Origin: an uncultured Bacteroidota bacterium
GTDB lineage: Bacteria; Bacteroidota; Bacteroidia; Chitinophagales; Chitinophagaceae
Reading direction: 5' to 3'
DNA: 46,911 nt
Assembly (NCBI GenBank): GCA_903881585.1
Contig: CAIRTW010000091.1
Coordinates: 1 to 46,911 of the forward strand
The notes beneath the pieces are model-generated. The model did no database searches and had not been told where the DNA came from. It was given only the letters and a program-made list of their open reading frames with translations. A program made the position numbers and the translations under genes. Of this stretch, positions 8,658 through 15,888 are shown one piece after another (positions within the stretch are counted from its first letter, which is position 1; each line of letters opens with the position of its first letter).

Positions 8658-8691
8658 GTCTAAAGTCTAAAGTAGAAAGTCTAAAGTTTGC
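8658..8691 (-). repeat. Periodic short-word repeat (GTCTAAA) between yidD and rnpA
   Basis: GTCTAAA occurs three times and a variant GTAGAAA once within 34 nt, on the plus strand, in the gap between yidD and rnpA. It is the same kind of periodic element as in other gaps of this window but with a different word. Confidence 0.45.
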
Positions 8692-8696
8692 GTGTT

Positions 8697-9104
8697 CTAC
8701 CTACTGTTATTGGCTTCTTCTTTTTTTACGATCGTTATTAATTTCTCAATCCCTTTTATTACAGCCTCTTTTACCGGTTCGTAATCGGGCATTTTGGTGT
8801 CGGTGAAGATAAGGAAGAGGTGCATTTGCTGGCCGGTCGGCATGGCATCGTAAAGGGCATGTTTATTCAGCCGCCAGGCTTCTACCATTAACCGGCGGAT
8901 GCGGTGCCGGTGCACAGAGCTGCGGAATTTTTTCTTGGGTACGGAAAAGCCAGCCTGCACCGGAGACGCTTTGGGGTCGATACGGGGGCCGAGCACGTAA
9001 ATGAGCCTTATGGGAAAAACAGAAAACGCTTTCCCTGAAAGGAAAAGCGTATGAATATGCTGCTCTCGCTTGAGCCGCTCATATACCCGGAAAGTATTAC
9101 GAAT
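8697..9104 (-). CDS. rnpA: Ribonuclease P protein component
   Basis: This is the protein subunit of RNase P, which binds the catalytic RNA to mature tRNA 5' ends. A GTG start at 8996 would give only 99 residues and lose the N-terminal strand. Upstream in the same frame the DNA still reads as RnpA: RNTFRVYERLKREQHIHTL, then LSGKAF and PIRLIYV, leading into GFSVPKKKFRSSVHRHRIRR. The frame is closed by a stop only inside rpmH, and the only start-like codon in the right place is ATT at 9102-9104, 19 nt after the rpmH stop, giving 135 residues. A non-canonical ATT start, as known for infC, or a small sequence error are the two explanations. Confidence 0.88.
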   Translation of the reverse strand: MRNTFRVYERLKREQHIHTLFLSGKAFSVFPIRLIYVLGPRIDPKASPVQAGFSVPKKKFRSSVHRHRIRRLMVEAWRLNKHALYDAMPTGQQMHLFLIFTDTKMPDYEPVKEAVIKGIEKLITIVKKEEANNSR

Positions 9105-9123
9105 GGCGAAAAGATTTAAGATA

Positions 9124-9279
9124 TTACTTCAGGCGGCTCTCGTCAGATACCGTAAGCTTATGACGGCCCTTGGCGCGGCGTGAAGCCAATACTCTGCGGC
9201 CATTAGCTGATTCCATACGTTTACGGAAACCATGAACTGTTTTGCGGCTGCGGCGGTGTGGTTGGTATGTACGTTTCAT
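9124..9279 (-). CDS. rpmH: 50S ribosomal protein L34
   Basis: The 51-residue, strongly basic protein begins [20 protein letters not shown] and contains [20 protein letters not shown], the invariant L34 sequence. It is a structural protein of the large ribosomal subunit. It leads the rpmH-rnpA-yidD cluster on the minus strand and is preceded by a very good Bacteroidota promoter. Its short length explains why it is easily missed. Confidence 0.97.
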   Translation of the reverse strand: MKRTYQPHRRSRKTVHGFRKRMESANGRRVLASRRAKGRHKLTVSDESRLK

Positions 9280-9280
9280 A

Positions 9281-9313
9281 AAAAGTCAAAAATTAAAAAG
9301 TCAAAACTGAAAG
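9281..9313 (-). repeat. Periodic short-word repeat (AAAGTCAAAA) in the rpmH leader
   Basis: AAAAAGTCAAAA recurs with about 14-nt spacing on the plus strand just upstream of the rpmH start, within the presumed 5' untranslated region. It is one of five gaps with such periodic words. Confidence 0.4.
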
Positions 9314-9354
9314 TGCATGTTTTAATACACGCGCTTTATTTTTTTAATGGAGTG

Positions 9355-9385
9355 CAAAGGTAAAGGATATATTTGAAGTGAACAA
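9355..9385 (-). promoter_or_regulatory. Promoter of rpmH-rnpA-yidD
   Basis: On the minus strand TTG (9383-9385), a 20-nt spacer and TACCTTTG (9355-9362) match the Bacteroidota -33/-7 consensus TTG-N17-23-TAnnTTTG exactly. Transcription should begin near 9349, giving a leader of about 70 nt. Confidence 0.75.
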
Positions 9386-9454
9386 ATAATTTGAGGGTTG
9401 ATTTTGGGCTTATTCCACCAATGAAAAGTAAAGTATGTGATGTTTATATATGAT

Positions 9455-9485
9455 TTGCCAAAGGCTATTATTTTCAGTATTTTTG
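9455..9485 (+). promoter_or_regulatory. Promoter of the YoeB-type TA operon
   Basis: TTG (9455-9457), 20-nt spacer, TATTTTTG (9478-9485): a full match to the Bacteroidota consensus. The start of transcription would lie about 10 nt before the antitoxin ATG. Confidence 0.65.
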
Positions 9486-9501
9486 AACAAATTTACTTAA
9501 A

Positions 9502-9702
9502 ATGGAAATATTGCTAGTGAAACCGGATAATAATAATCAACTGAAGGCGGTAAAAGCTGTTTTAAAGGCGTTAAGCGTAGATTTCATTTCGAAAGAAGAA
9601 AAAAAATATAACCCTGAATTTGTAAAAAAAATACAAGAAAGCCGTAAACAAGTGAAAGAAGGTAAAGTGACTACCATAAAGTTGGAAGATTTATGGAAAT
9701 AG
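9502..9702 (+). CDS. Antitoxin of a YoeB-type toxin-antitoxin pair (DUF2683-like)
   Basis: The 66-residue protein begins MEILLVKPDNNNQLKAVKAV, a short hydrophobic strand followed by a helix, and ends in a charged region (KKIQESRKQVKEGKVTTIKLEDLWK) of the kind that wraps around RelE-fold toxins. It overlaps the toxin gene by 10 nt, showing translational coupling. The fold resembles small Bacteroidota antitoxins often called DUF2683; I am confident of the role from context and less so of the family name. A consensus promoter precedes it. Confidence 0.8.
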   Translation: MEILLVKPDNNNQLKAVKAVLKALSVDFISKEEKKYNPEFVKKIQESRKQVKEGKVTTIKLEDLWK

Positions 9703-9956
9703 ACTTTTCTGCCAAAGCGAAAGAAGATTTAGGATTTTGGAAGAAAAGTGGCAATCAATCTATTCAGGGTAAAATATCAAAACTGATCGTTTCAATTCTT
9801 GAGACACCATATGTGGGATTGGGAAAACCAGAACCCTTAAAGCATGAATTACACGGAACTTGGTCGAGAAGAATAAACAAAGAGCATAGGATAGTCTATG
9901 AAGTTGAAAAAAGCAGAATAATAGTCCTCTCACTTAAAGGGCATTATGAACAGTAG
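9693..9956 (+). CDS. YoeB/Txe-family mRNA interferase toxin
   Basis: The 87-residue protein has the YoeB signature: GLGKPEPLKHELHGTWSRRI, INKEHRIVYEV and the C-terminal KGHYEQ. By alignment the likely catalytic residues are Glu47, Arg66, His84 and Tyr85, all present. YoeB toxins bind the ribosomal A site and cut mRNA at the second codon position. It overlaps its antitoxin by 10 nt. Of the three TA toxins in the window this is the only one with an intact reading frame. Confidence 0.92.
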   Translation: MEIDFSAKAKEDLGFWKKSGNQSIQGKISKLIVSILETPYVGLGKPEPLKHELHGTWSRRINKEHRIVYEVEKSRIIVLSLKGHYEQ

Positions 9957-10024
9957 AAGATTGCTTCCCGATTGTAAATTAAGTTAAAATACTAACCCAT
10001 TTCAGTCCATTCCCCACATTACCC

Positions 10025-10032
10025 TATATTTG
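10025..10032 (+). promoter_or_regulatory. -7 element directly in front of the BatA-like gene
   Basis: TATATTTG fits TAnnTTTG exactly and ends 4 nt before the GTG start codon. With the usual distance to the transcript start the mRNA would be leaderless or almost so. No -33 TTG is obvious. Confidence 0.5.
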
Positions 10033-10036
10033 TCAG

Positions 10037-12070
10037 GTGAGTTTTTTATATCCCCTTTTCCTGGTTGCGGGTGTGTCGCTGGCGATACCGGTGCTGATAC
10101 ACTTGTTCAACCTGCGCAAGTATAAAACCATTCTTTTTCCGCATACCCGGTTTCTGAAAAACATACAGCTCAACAGCCGTAAACAAAGCCAGGTGAGGTA
10201 TAAATACCTGCTGGCCGCACGCCTTTTGTTCCTTGCTGTGCTGATTCTGGCATTTGCCCAGCCTTTTTTTAATAACAGCAGTAAAAAAGCAGGCGACCAT
10301 AAATTCCAGGTCATTTACATCGACAACTCTTACAGCATGTCGGTGAAAAAAGGCGGCCAGAGTATGCTGGATATGGCCAAGGATGCTGCCCGGAAGCAAC
10401 TTCGACATGCCGCTCCGGGAACAAGGTTTGTATTGCTGACCAATGACAAGCCGGGCAGCTACCACTCGGAGCCTGCTGATAAGGTTTTTGCAGAGATAAA
10501 CGCTACCGACCTATCCGCATCGGCAAAGACTGTGGACCAGGTGCTGGCCAATGCGCAGAGCATCATGGAAAACGAGGGCAAGACCGGGGCAGACCTTTAT
10601 TACTATTCCGATTTCCAGCAGAGCGCCTTTCCTGCACAGCCAGATAAGGGGCTGATGAAGAACATTACCTTCTATGGTGTGCCGGTGCAAACCGATGAGG
10701 CGCAGGATATTTATATAGATACGGCCTACCTCACCACGCCTGTATTGCAGACGGGCAAGAGTAACTACATAATAGTGCATACCCACTGCACGGGCAAGCC
10801 ACCCAAGGAAAACCCGGTGCTGAACCTTGCGATAAACGGACAAGTGAAGAGCGCAGCCTCGCTCAATTTTTCGGACAAGGCAGAGAGTTTTGATACGCTG
10901 AATTTTCAGGTAAATAATGCCAACTGGCAGAAGATAACGCTGACCATCAATGATCCGTCTGTGCGGTTTGATGATACGTTCAGGATCACGGCGCGCAGCT
11001 CGCCAAATCTTTCTGTACTGGCGCTAAATGAGGGCCAGCCTAATACATATATACAAGCTGCGTTCAGGGCTTACAATGGATTTAGGCTGAACCAGGCAGA
11101 GGCAGCAAGTGCACCAAAGGACTGGAAGGAGTATAACCTGGTGATCTTAAACGGCATCACCCGCGTAGATGATGCGCTGGGTAAAACAATTAATGATGCG
11201 CTGCAAAGTGGCCAGAGCATCTGCATTTTCCCGGGCAAGACAAGCAACCTGCAACAGTTGAATGACGGGCTGAAATTGGCTGGTGACCTGCGGATAACCG
11301 GCGTAGACACTGTGCCGCAAACAGCCAGCTCTATACAGCAAGGCAGTGCATTGGTGAAAGACCTTTTTGATAAAATACCGGAGAATGTACAATTGCCGGT
11401 GGCCAACTGGCACTACATTATCAGTGCGGGACTTAGCGCTAACCAGCAGTCTGTGCTTAGTTTCCGCAACGGAGACCCGCTGCTGGCAAGATATATGCCT
11501 TCTAAAGGGCAGTTGTATATCTGTGCTACCTCTGCCGACCTGCAGTCGGGCAATTTTCCGGGCAGCTACTTTTTTACGCCCTTTCTGTATGAAATGGCTA
11601 TGCAAAGCAGTAGCAGCAGTGTATATGCCATAACCGGAGGTACACAACAGGCCATATACCTGCCCCTGTCCAACGCCTCAGAGCGCAACATGGTGCATGT
11701 GTACGGTAAGGATATGGACATTATCCCATCCCAACGCCCTGATGGCGCCGGGCTTGATGTATTTATAGACCAGGCAGTGCAACAACCTGGCTTCTATGCA
11801 CTGAGTACAGCCGGTGGCAGCGATACTACGCAGATAGCGCTCAATCAGAATAAAAGTGAATCCCTGCTGGATTTCCGTGATATTAATGCCCTGAAAAGCG
11901 AGTGGAAAGGCGATAACATAAAATGGATGAGTGTGGTTGATGGTGGTGGTATTACCAATAGTGGTGGTGGCAGTTTCCCGCTGTGGAAAGTGTGCGTGCT
12001 GCTGGCGCTGCTGATGCTGGGCTTGGAAACGTTTTTGCTGGCACGGGTTAAGAACCCGGTTGTAGCGTGA
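10037..12070 (+). CDS. BatA-like membrane protein with vWA domain
   Basis: The 677-residue protein begins with the BatA N-terminal double membrane helix (LYPLFLVAGVSLAIPVLIHLFNLRKYKT and later YLLAARLLFLAVLILAFAQPFF). A von Willebrand A-type domain follows, whose metal site begins IYIDNSYSMS (D-x-S-x-S). A long periplasmic region ends in a C-terminal helix (VCVLLALLMLGLETFLLAR). Such proteins in Bacteroidota accompany MoxR ATPases in the Bat aerotolerance complexes, though their function is poorly defined. The start is GTG, chosen because MSFLYPLF is the canonical opening and a -7 element ends 4 nt upstream. The PyrC-like gene follows after 92 nt. Confidence 0.83.
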   Translation: MSFLYPLFLVAGVSLAIPVLIHLFNLRKYKTILFPHTRFLKNIQLNSRKQSQVRYKYLLAARLLFLAVLILAFAQPFFNNSSKKAGDHKFQVIYIDNSYSMSVKKGGQSMLDMAKDAARKQLRHAAPGTRFVLLTNDKPGSYHSEPADKVFAEINATDLSASAKTVDQVLANAQSIMENEGKTGADLYYYSDFQQSAFPAQPDKGLMKNITFYGVPVQTDEAQDIYIDTAYLTTPVLQTGKSNYIIVHTHCTGKPPKENPVLNLAINGQVKSAASLNFSDKAESFDTLNFQVNNANWQKITLTINDPSVRFDDTFRITARSSPNLSVLALNEGQPNTYIQAAFRAYNGFRLNQAEAASAPKDWKEYNLVILNGITRVDDALGKTINDALQSGQSICIFPGKTSNLQQLNDGLKLAGDLRITGVDTVPQTASSIQQGSALVKDLFDKIPENVQLPVANWHYIISAGLSANQQSVLSFRNGDPLLARYMPSKGQLYICATSADLQSGNFPGSYFFTPFLYEMAMQSSSSSVYAITGGTQQAIYLPLSNASERNMVHVYGKDMDIIPSQRPDGAGLDVFIDQAVQQPGFYALSTAGGSDTTQIALNQNKSESLLDFRDINALKSEWKGDNIKWMSVVDGGGITNSGGGSFPLWKVCVLLALLMLGLETFLLARVKNPVVA

Positions 12071-12162
12071 TTTTGAAATTACAAAATGCACCCCCATCAC
12101 TTTAAAGTTGTGTTTAGACGGAGTATTTATATCTTTATTGTGCAGTAAAGAAATATCAGACA

Positions 12163-13428
12163 ATGCAGATGCTTATAAAAAAAGCGAAAGTAATAGACCC
12201 GCAGTCGGGTTTTCATGACCAGGTTGTGGACCTGCTGGTGGAAAATGGTGTTATTAAGGACATTGCAGCTACGATAGATAAGGACGTAAAAACAGTTATT
12301 GAGGCGAAAGGACTTTGTGTGAGCCCTGGATGGGTGGACGTTTTTGCTGATTACCGTGAACCGGGTTTTGAGCACAAAGAAACAATAGCCAGCGGCCTAG
12401 CAACAGCTGCTGCGGGTGGATTTACCGATGTAATGCTCGCTCCGAATACGCAGCCTGCGCTGAGCACAAAATCAATAGTACAATTTGTATTAAAGCAAGC
12501 CGGTGGCAATATAGTGGCATTGCACCCCATAGGCGCGGCTACCCAAAACACCGATGGCAAAGACCTTGCGGAAATGCTGGACATGCGTGCCAATGGCGCC
12601 GTAGCATTCTCCGACGGATGGAAACCCGTGCAGCAGGCCAGCCTGATGATGAAAGCACTGGAGTATGTAAAGGCCTTTCATGGTACGGTGATGCAACTGC
12701 CGGTAGATGCATCGCTGGCGGCTGGTGGGCTTATGAATGAGGGCATAGTGTCAACGGGGTTGGGAATGGCAGGGATACCCGCGCTGGCCGAATCGATAAT
12801 GGTGCACCGGGATATAGAATTATTGCGCTATACCGGATCTAAATTGCACATCACTGGAGTATCAACAGCGGAATCTATAGAACTGATAAGGAAGGCTAAG
12901 AGCGAAGGGCTGGCGGTGACCTGCTCTGTAACGCCTTACCACCTGGCACTTACAGAAGACATGCTGAGCGGCTACGACAGCGCATATAAAGTATCGCCGC
13001 CGTTGCGCAGCGAGACAGACAGGATGACACTTATAGCGGGGCTTAAAGACGGCACAATAGATTGCATAGCCACACACCACCGCCCCCATGAGTGGGACGC
13101 CAAGGCAAAAGAATTTGAATATGCATCCGACGGTATGGCGGTGCAGGAATGTGCCTTCAATATACTTTGGGATGCGCTGAAAGACTATGTGACCATAGAG
13201 CGCCTGGTAGAAACAATGACCATTATGCCACGTGCCATCTTTGGGCTGGAGACGAAGCAGATAGAGAAGGGCAGCAGGGCGTGCATGACGATATTTACCA
13301 CAGCCGGTAACCATACTTTAGCTGCAGGCCATACCGCATCGGCCAGTAAGAACAATCCTTTTGAGGGGAAGAAATTAAGCGGCAAGATTTTGGGTATCAT
13401 TAATAATGATCAGTTTCACGTTGCATAA
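12163..13428 (+). CDS. Dihydroorotase-like protein lacking metal ligands (PyrC homologue, probably non-catalytic)
   Basis: The 421-residue protein follows the dihydroorotase (amidohydrolase) fold from the N-terminal beta sandwich (VIDPQSGFHDQVVDLLVENG) to the last strand. The HxH metal motif, normally PGF-D-x-H-x-H-x-REPG, reads PGWVDVFADYREPG, so both histidines are lost (Phe61, Asp63). The later HVS motif reads LHITGVST with one His missing, and the catalytic Asp of TDHAPH is His305 in ATHHRPH. The substrate Arg65 is kept. Such inactive homologues act as structural partners of aspartate transcarbamoylase in some bacteria; that role here is inferred. It lies between the BatA-like gene and two DUF4199 genes, all on the plus strand. 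Confidence 0.82.
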   Translation: MQMLIKKAKVIDPQSGFHDQVVDLLVENGVIKDIAATIDKDVKTVIEAKGLCVSPGWVDVFADYREPGFEHKETIASGLATAAAGGFTDVMLAPNTQPALSTKSIVQFVLKQAGGNIVALHPIGAATQNTDGKDLAEMLDMRANGAVAFSDGWKPVQQASLMMKALEYVKAFHGTVMQLPVDASLAAGGLMNEGIVSTGLGMAGIPALAESIMVHRDIELLRYTGSKLHITGVSTAESIELIRKAKSEGLAVTCSVTPYHLALTEDMLSGYDSAYKVSPPLRSETDRMTLIAGLKDGTIDCIATHHRPHEWDAKAKEFEYASDGMAVQECAFNILWDALKDYVTIERLVETMTIMPRAIFGLETKQIEKGSRACMTIFTTAGNHTLAAGHTASASKNNPFEGKKLSGKILGIINNDQFHVA

Positions 13429-13435
13429 ATAATCC

Positions 13436-13951
13436 TTGATGAAGAAAAATACTTATGCCGTTTATGGATTTGCTACTGCGATCCTAATGATAATTGTTGG
13501 TACGCTCATCACGTATGAGGGGGCGGCTTTGCGTACGGGTATGACCTGGCTCGTGGAGATACCCTTTTTTGTAGGCATACTGCTTAATGCCGGTGCTTAT
13601 TCCAGGGCTAACAATAACTATGTCACATTTGGCAGTGTTTTCAAGAGCTGCTTCATGGCTGTGCTCATCGTTATGGTAGTGAGGCTGGCGTGGATACCGG
13701 TCTCTGACCATCTGTTCCCGCATATGAAAGAACAGGCACTGGCGAGTATGCGCGAGAAAATGGCAAAGAACCCCAGTGCAAATGATGAGCAGGTGGATAT
13801 GATGACGAATATGTTTACAAAGTTCTGGGGGCTGATCGTAATATTTGGTGTTGTTATAGGCACTTTGTTTATGGGGGCAATATATTCGGTAATAGCGGCT
13901 GCGGTAGTAAAGAAGGATGGTATGCCTATGCCGCAGGGAGATAATTTCTGA
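13436..13951 (+). CDS. DUF4199 family membrane protein (first copy)
   Basis: The 171-residue protein has four predicted membrane helices (YGFATAILMIIVGTLI, WLVEIPFFVGILLNAGAY, FKSCFMAVLIVMVVRLAW, LIVIFGVVIGTLFMGAIYSVIAAAV) and a charged loop of about 40 residues between the last two. This is the DUF4199 pattern of Bacteroidota. Function is unknown. It begins 7 nt after the PyrC-like stop, so it is almost surely co-transcribed, and a paralogue follows 26 nt later. Confidence 0.8.
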   Translation: MMKKNTYAVYGFATAILMIIVGTLITYEGAALRTGMTWLVEIPFFVGILLNAGAYSRANNNYVTFGSVFKSCFMAVLIVMVVRLAWIPVSDHLFPHMKEQALASMREKMAKNPSANDEQVDMMTNMFTKFWGLIVIFGVVIGTLFMGAIYSVIAAAVVKKDGMPMPQGDNF

Positions 13952-13977
13952 TCACGAAAATCTAAAATAAAGTAACC

Positions 13978-14517
13978 ATGGAAACAAAAAAACAAACACA
14001 CATCGTTTATGGTTTTATTACCGGGATCGTCATGGTAATATTGAGTGTTATCATCTACATGACCGGCTTATCCTTTACTCCCGGAAAGGAGTGGATCATA
14101 TACTTAGTGTATCTCCCATTTTTAGCTGGCATAGTGCTAAATGCCATGGCCTACTCCAAAGCAAATGACGGCTTTGTAACATTTGGCAATGTTTTTGGCA
14201 GCTGCTTTAAGGGTACAATGATCATCATCCTGGTAATGGTGGCCTGGGGTGTACTATCTACAATTGTGTTTCCTGAAATGAAGACCAAGACCCTGGAGAT
14301 GATCCGGATAAAAATGCAGCAAAGCAACCAGGCCCAGAAAATGACCGATGACCAGATGGAGAGCGCGGTAAGCTTTATGAGCAACCATTGGAATACGATA
14401 GTTGTTGGCGGGTCTGTATTATACAACCTTTTCTTTGGCGCTATTTTTTCTCTTATTGGTGGTGCAGTTGCCAACAAGAAGGGCGATAACCCTTTTAATA
14501 ACGCTCAGCAAATGTGA
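13978..14517 (+). CDS. DUF4199 family membrane protein (second copy)
   Basis: The 179-residue paralogue of the gene before it shares the order of four helices and sequence marks such as GIVLNAMAYSKANDGFVTFGN (compare GILLNAGAYSRANNNYVTFGS) and the Gln/Met-rich loop. It ends in a hydrophilic tail (KKGDNPFNNAQQM). The pair looks like an old tandem duplication that has diverged considerably; they may work as a heteromer. Nothing in the sequence reveals a substrate. The downstream gene is convergent. Confidence 0.8.
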   Translation: METKKQTHIVYGFITGIVMVILSVIIYMTGLSFTPGKEWIIYLVYLPFLAGIVLNAMAYSKANDGFVTFGNVFGSCFKGTMIIILVMVAWGVLSTIVFPEMKTKTLEMIRIKMQQSNQAQKMTDDQMESAVSFMSNHWNTIVVGGSVLYNLFFGAIFSLIGGAVANKKGDNPFNNAQQM

Positions 14518-14554
14518 TCTTGCCAAACTGTAAACTGATGCGGCTTCGAAGTGA

Positions 14555-15718
14555 TTATGCCTTTTTGAACCACCTGTTATAAACATACTTAGACAACTTA
14601 ATGCCGGGATCATCTATGTACTTAGCCATGAGCCATGATGCGGGTATGCAAACGGCGGTAGTAACCAGGAAGATGTATAAGGCAGCGTAGTTGTACCCAA
14701 CGCCGGGATACATGTGCAGCAGCATATAGCAGCTCAGAGAGCCCATGACCAGCGGATGAAGCAGGTATAGCGCAAAAGAGATATAGCCCAGGAACCGGAA
14801 TGCCCGGAGGCTGATGAAGCGCTGCAACCGCGGGGATAGCACAAACGCCAGTACCAATAAGTAAGCGCCCGATACATGTACCCAATGCGTTGCTTTTGTG
14901 AATATCCACGACATATGCCCGAATAGGGTGCCGCTGAAATCGCCAGAGTCGGGGAAGGAGCCGAGGATGAGGCCTATGATAAGGAACAATGCTGCTATAA
15001 TGCCTGCCCGGCGCGGGGCGAGCGAGGGCATTGCTTCCTCCACGTAATTCAAACTGATGCCGAATACGAAGGCTGCCATTGGCCGGTTGTACGTAACTAC
15101 GCAGTACAGGAACAGCAGCAACAGGGATGGCAGTTTGTTGCGTGTATTGTGGGTTAACGCAAGATAGGCAAACACAAAGAATGAACCGGTGAGCTCAATG
15201 GACATAGTCCAGAGGGTGGTATCGAAAGCATTATCACCCTCGAACATGGTGCCGTTTTTGAGGCAGGTCAGCAACCGCAGAAGTGGGTGGGGGAACGTCC
15301 ACATATTGCCGAACCACCACTCTGAATGCTGGATGCTGCTGGCCGGGACGTTGAAGAACAGGCCCGCTTTCATCATAATAAAGGCTACGATCATGGTGAA
15401 TGCAACGGGTACATACAGGCGTATGAATCTGCGGTATGCACCGGATACGATGACTTCTGTTTGGTTTGTGAGAAAGTATTTACGGCTGAGCACATAGCCG
15501 CTTAAGACGAAAAATACACAGACCGGAAAATAGCCGCCGGATAGCACGCTGAATACACTCCGGCCGTAGGTGATCTCGAGGCCGTGCAGGTGGCTGGTAG
15601 CAAGATCAGCGGTGTAGAAGGCGCTGTAAAAGACCAACAGGTAGTGGTGAAGGAACACAGAGAGGGCTGCTATGCCCCTGATCCCATCGAGATAAGCTAC
15701 TTTGTTTGTCTTTTGCAT
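14555..15718 (-). CDS. Acyltransferase 3 family membrane protein (OafA-like)
   Basis: The protein (387 residues from the ATG at 15716-15718) has the acyltransferase 3 opening YLDGIRGIAALSVFLHHYLL, whose His is thought to be catalytic, followed by about ten membrane helices and an FFVLSGYVLSRKYF segment typical of the family. These enzymes move acetyl or other acyl groups onto surface polysaccharides or lipids. A longer reading frame starts at TTG inside the palindromic repeat, but a perfect -7 element (TACATTTG) sits between the two starts and the family N-terminus is KVAYLDGIRG, so the ATG is chosen. No polysaccharide cluster adjoins, so the substrate is unknown. Confidence 0.88.
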   Translation of the reverse strand: MQKTNKVAYLDGIRGIAALSVFLHHYLLVFYSAFYTADLATSHLHGLEITYGRSVFSVLSGGYFPVCVFFVLSGYVLSRKYFLTNQTEVIVSGAYRRFIRLYVPVAFTMIVAFIMMKAGLFFNVPASSIQHSEWWFGNMWTFPHPLLRLLTCLKNGTMFEGDNAFDTTLWTMSIELTGSFFVFAYLALTHNTRNKLPSLLLLFLYCVVTYNRPMAAFVFGISLNYVEEAMPSLAPRRAGIIAALFLIIGLILGSFPDSGDFSGTLFGHMSWIFTKATHWVHVSGAYLLVLAFVLSPRLQRFISLRAFRFLGYISFALYLLHPLVMGSLSCYMLLHMYPGVGYNYAALYIFLVTTAVCIPASWLMAKYIDDPGIKLSKYVYNRWFKKA

Positions 15719-15733
15719 TGTGGTTGTGTATGC

Positions 15734-15741
15734 CAAATGTA
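15734..15741 (-). promoter_or_regulatory. -7 element of the acyltransferase gene
   Basis: TACATTTG on the minus strand, 15 nt before the ATG, matches TAnnTTTG at every fixed position. It lies between the start codon and the palindromic array, so the array is outside the transcript. No -33 TTG at normal spacing. Confidence 0.5.
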
Positions 15742-15753
15742 AAAAACATTCGG

Positions 15754-15883
15754 GTATGCTGTTCGGGGATTGCAAATCCCCGACCGTGGCTTTCGGATTG
15801 CAAATCCGAAAGAGCGGCGTATGCTGTTCGGGGATTGCAAATCCCTAACCATGGCTTTCGGATTGCAAATCCGAAAGAGCGGA
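15754..15883. repeat. Tandem pair of 65-bp units, each with two palindromes centred on GATTGCAAATC
   Basis: Two direct 65-bp units begin at 15754 and 15819. Each unit has a first hairpin with GGGATT-GCA-AATCCC (longer arms in copy 1: CGGGGATT at 15764-15771) and a second hairpin CTTTCGGATT-GCA-AATCCGAAAG (15790-15812 and 15855-15877), so the inner core is invariant while the arms differ. The same two-hairpin unit occurs singly at 39846-39891. The design matches REP-type elements. No REP transposase is in the window. Confidence 0.8.
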
Positions 15884-15888
15884 TATTC

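Noticed and set aside
15719..15775. Upstream TTG start extending the acyltransferase by 19 residues
   Set aside because: The extension lies in palindromic repeat DNA and spans the -7 element; the family N-terminus begins at the downstream ATG.
15754..15883. CRISPR-like array
   Set aside because: Only two tandem units, the unit contains two palindromes instead of repeat plus unique spacer, the inter-hairpin sequences are near-identical, and no cas genes are present.
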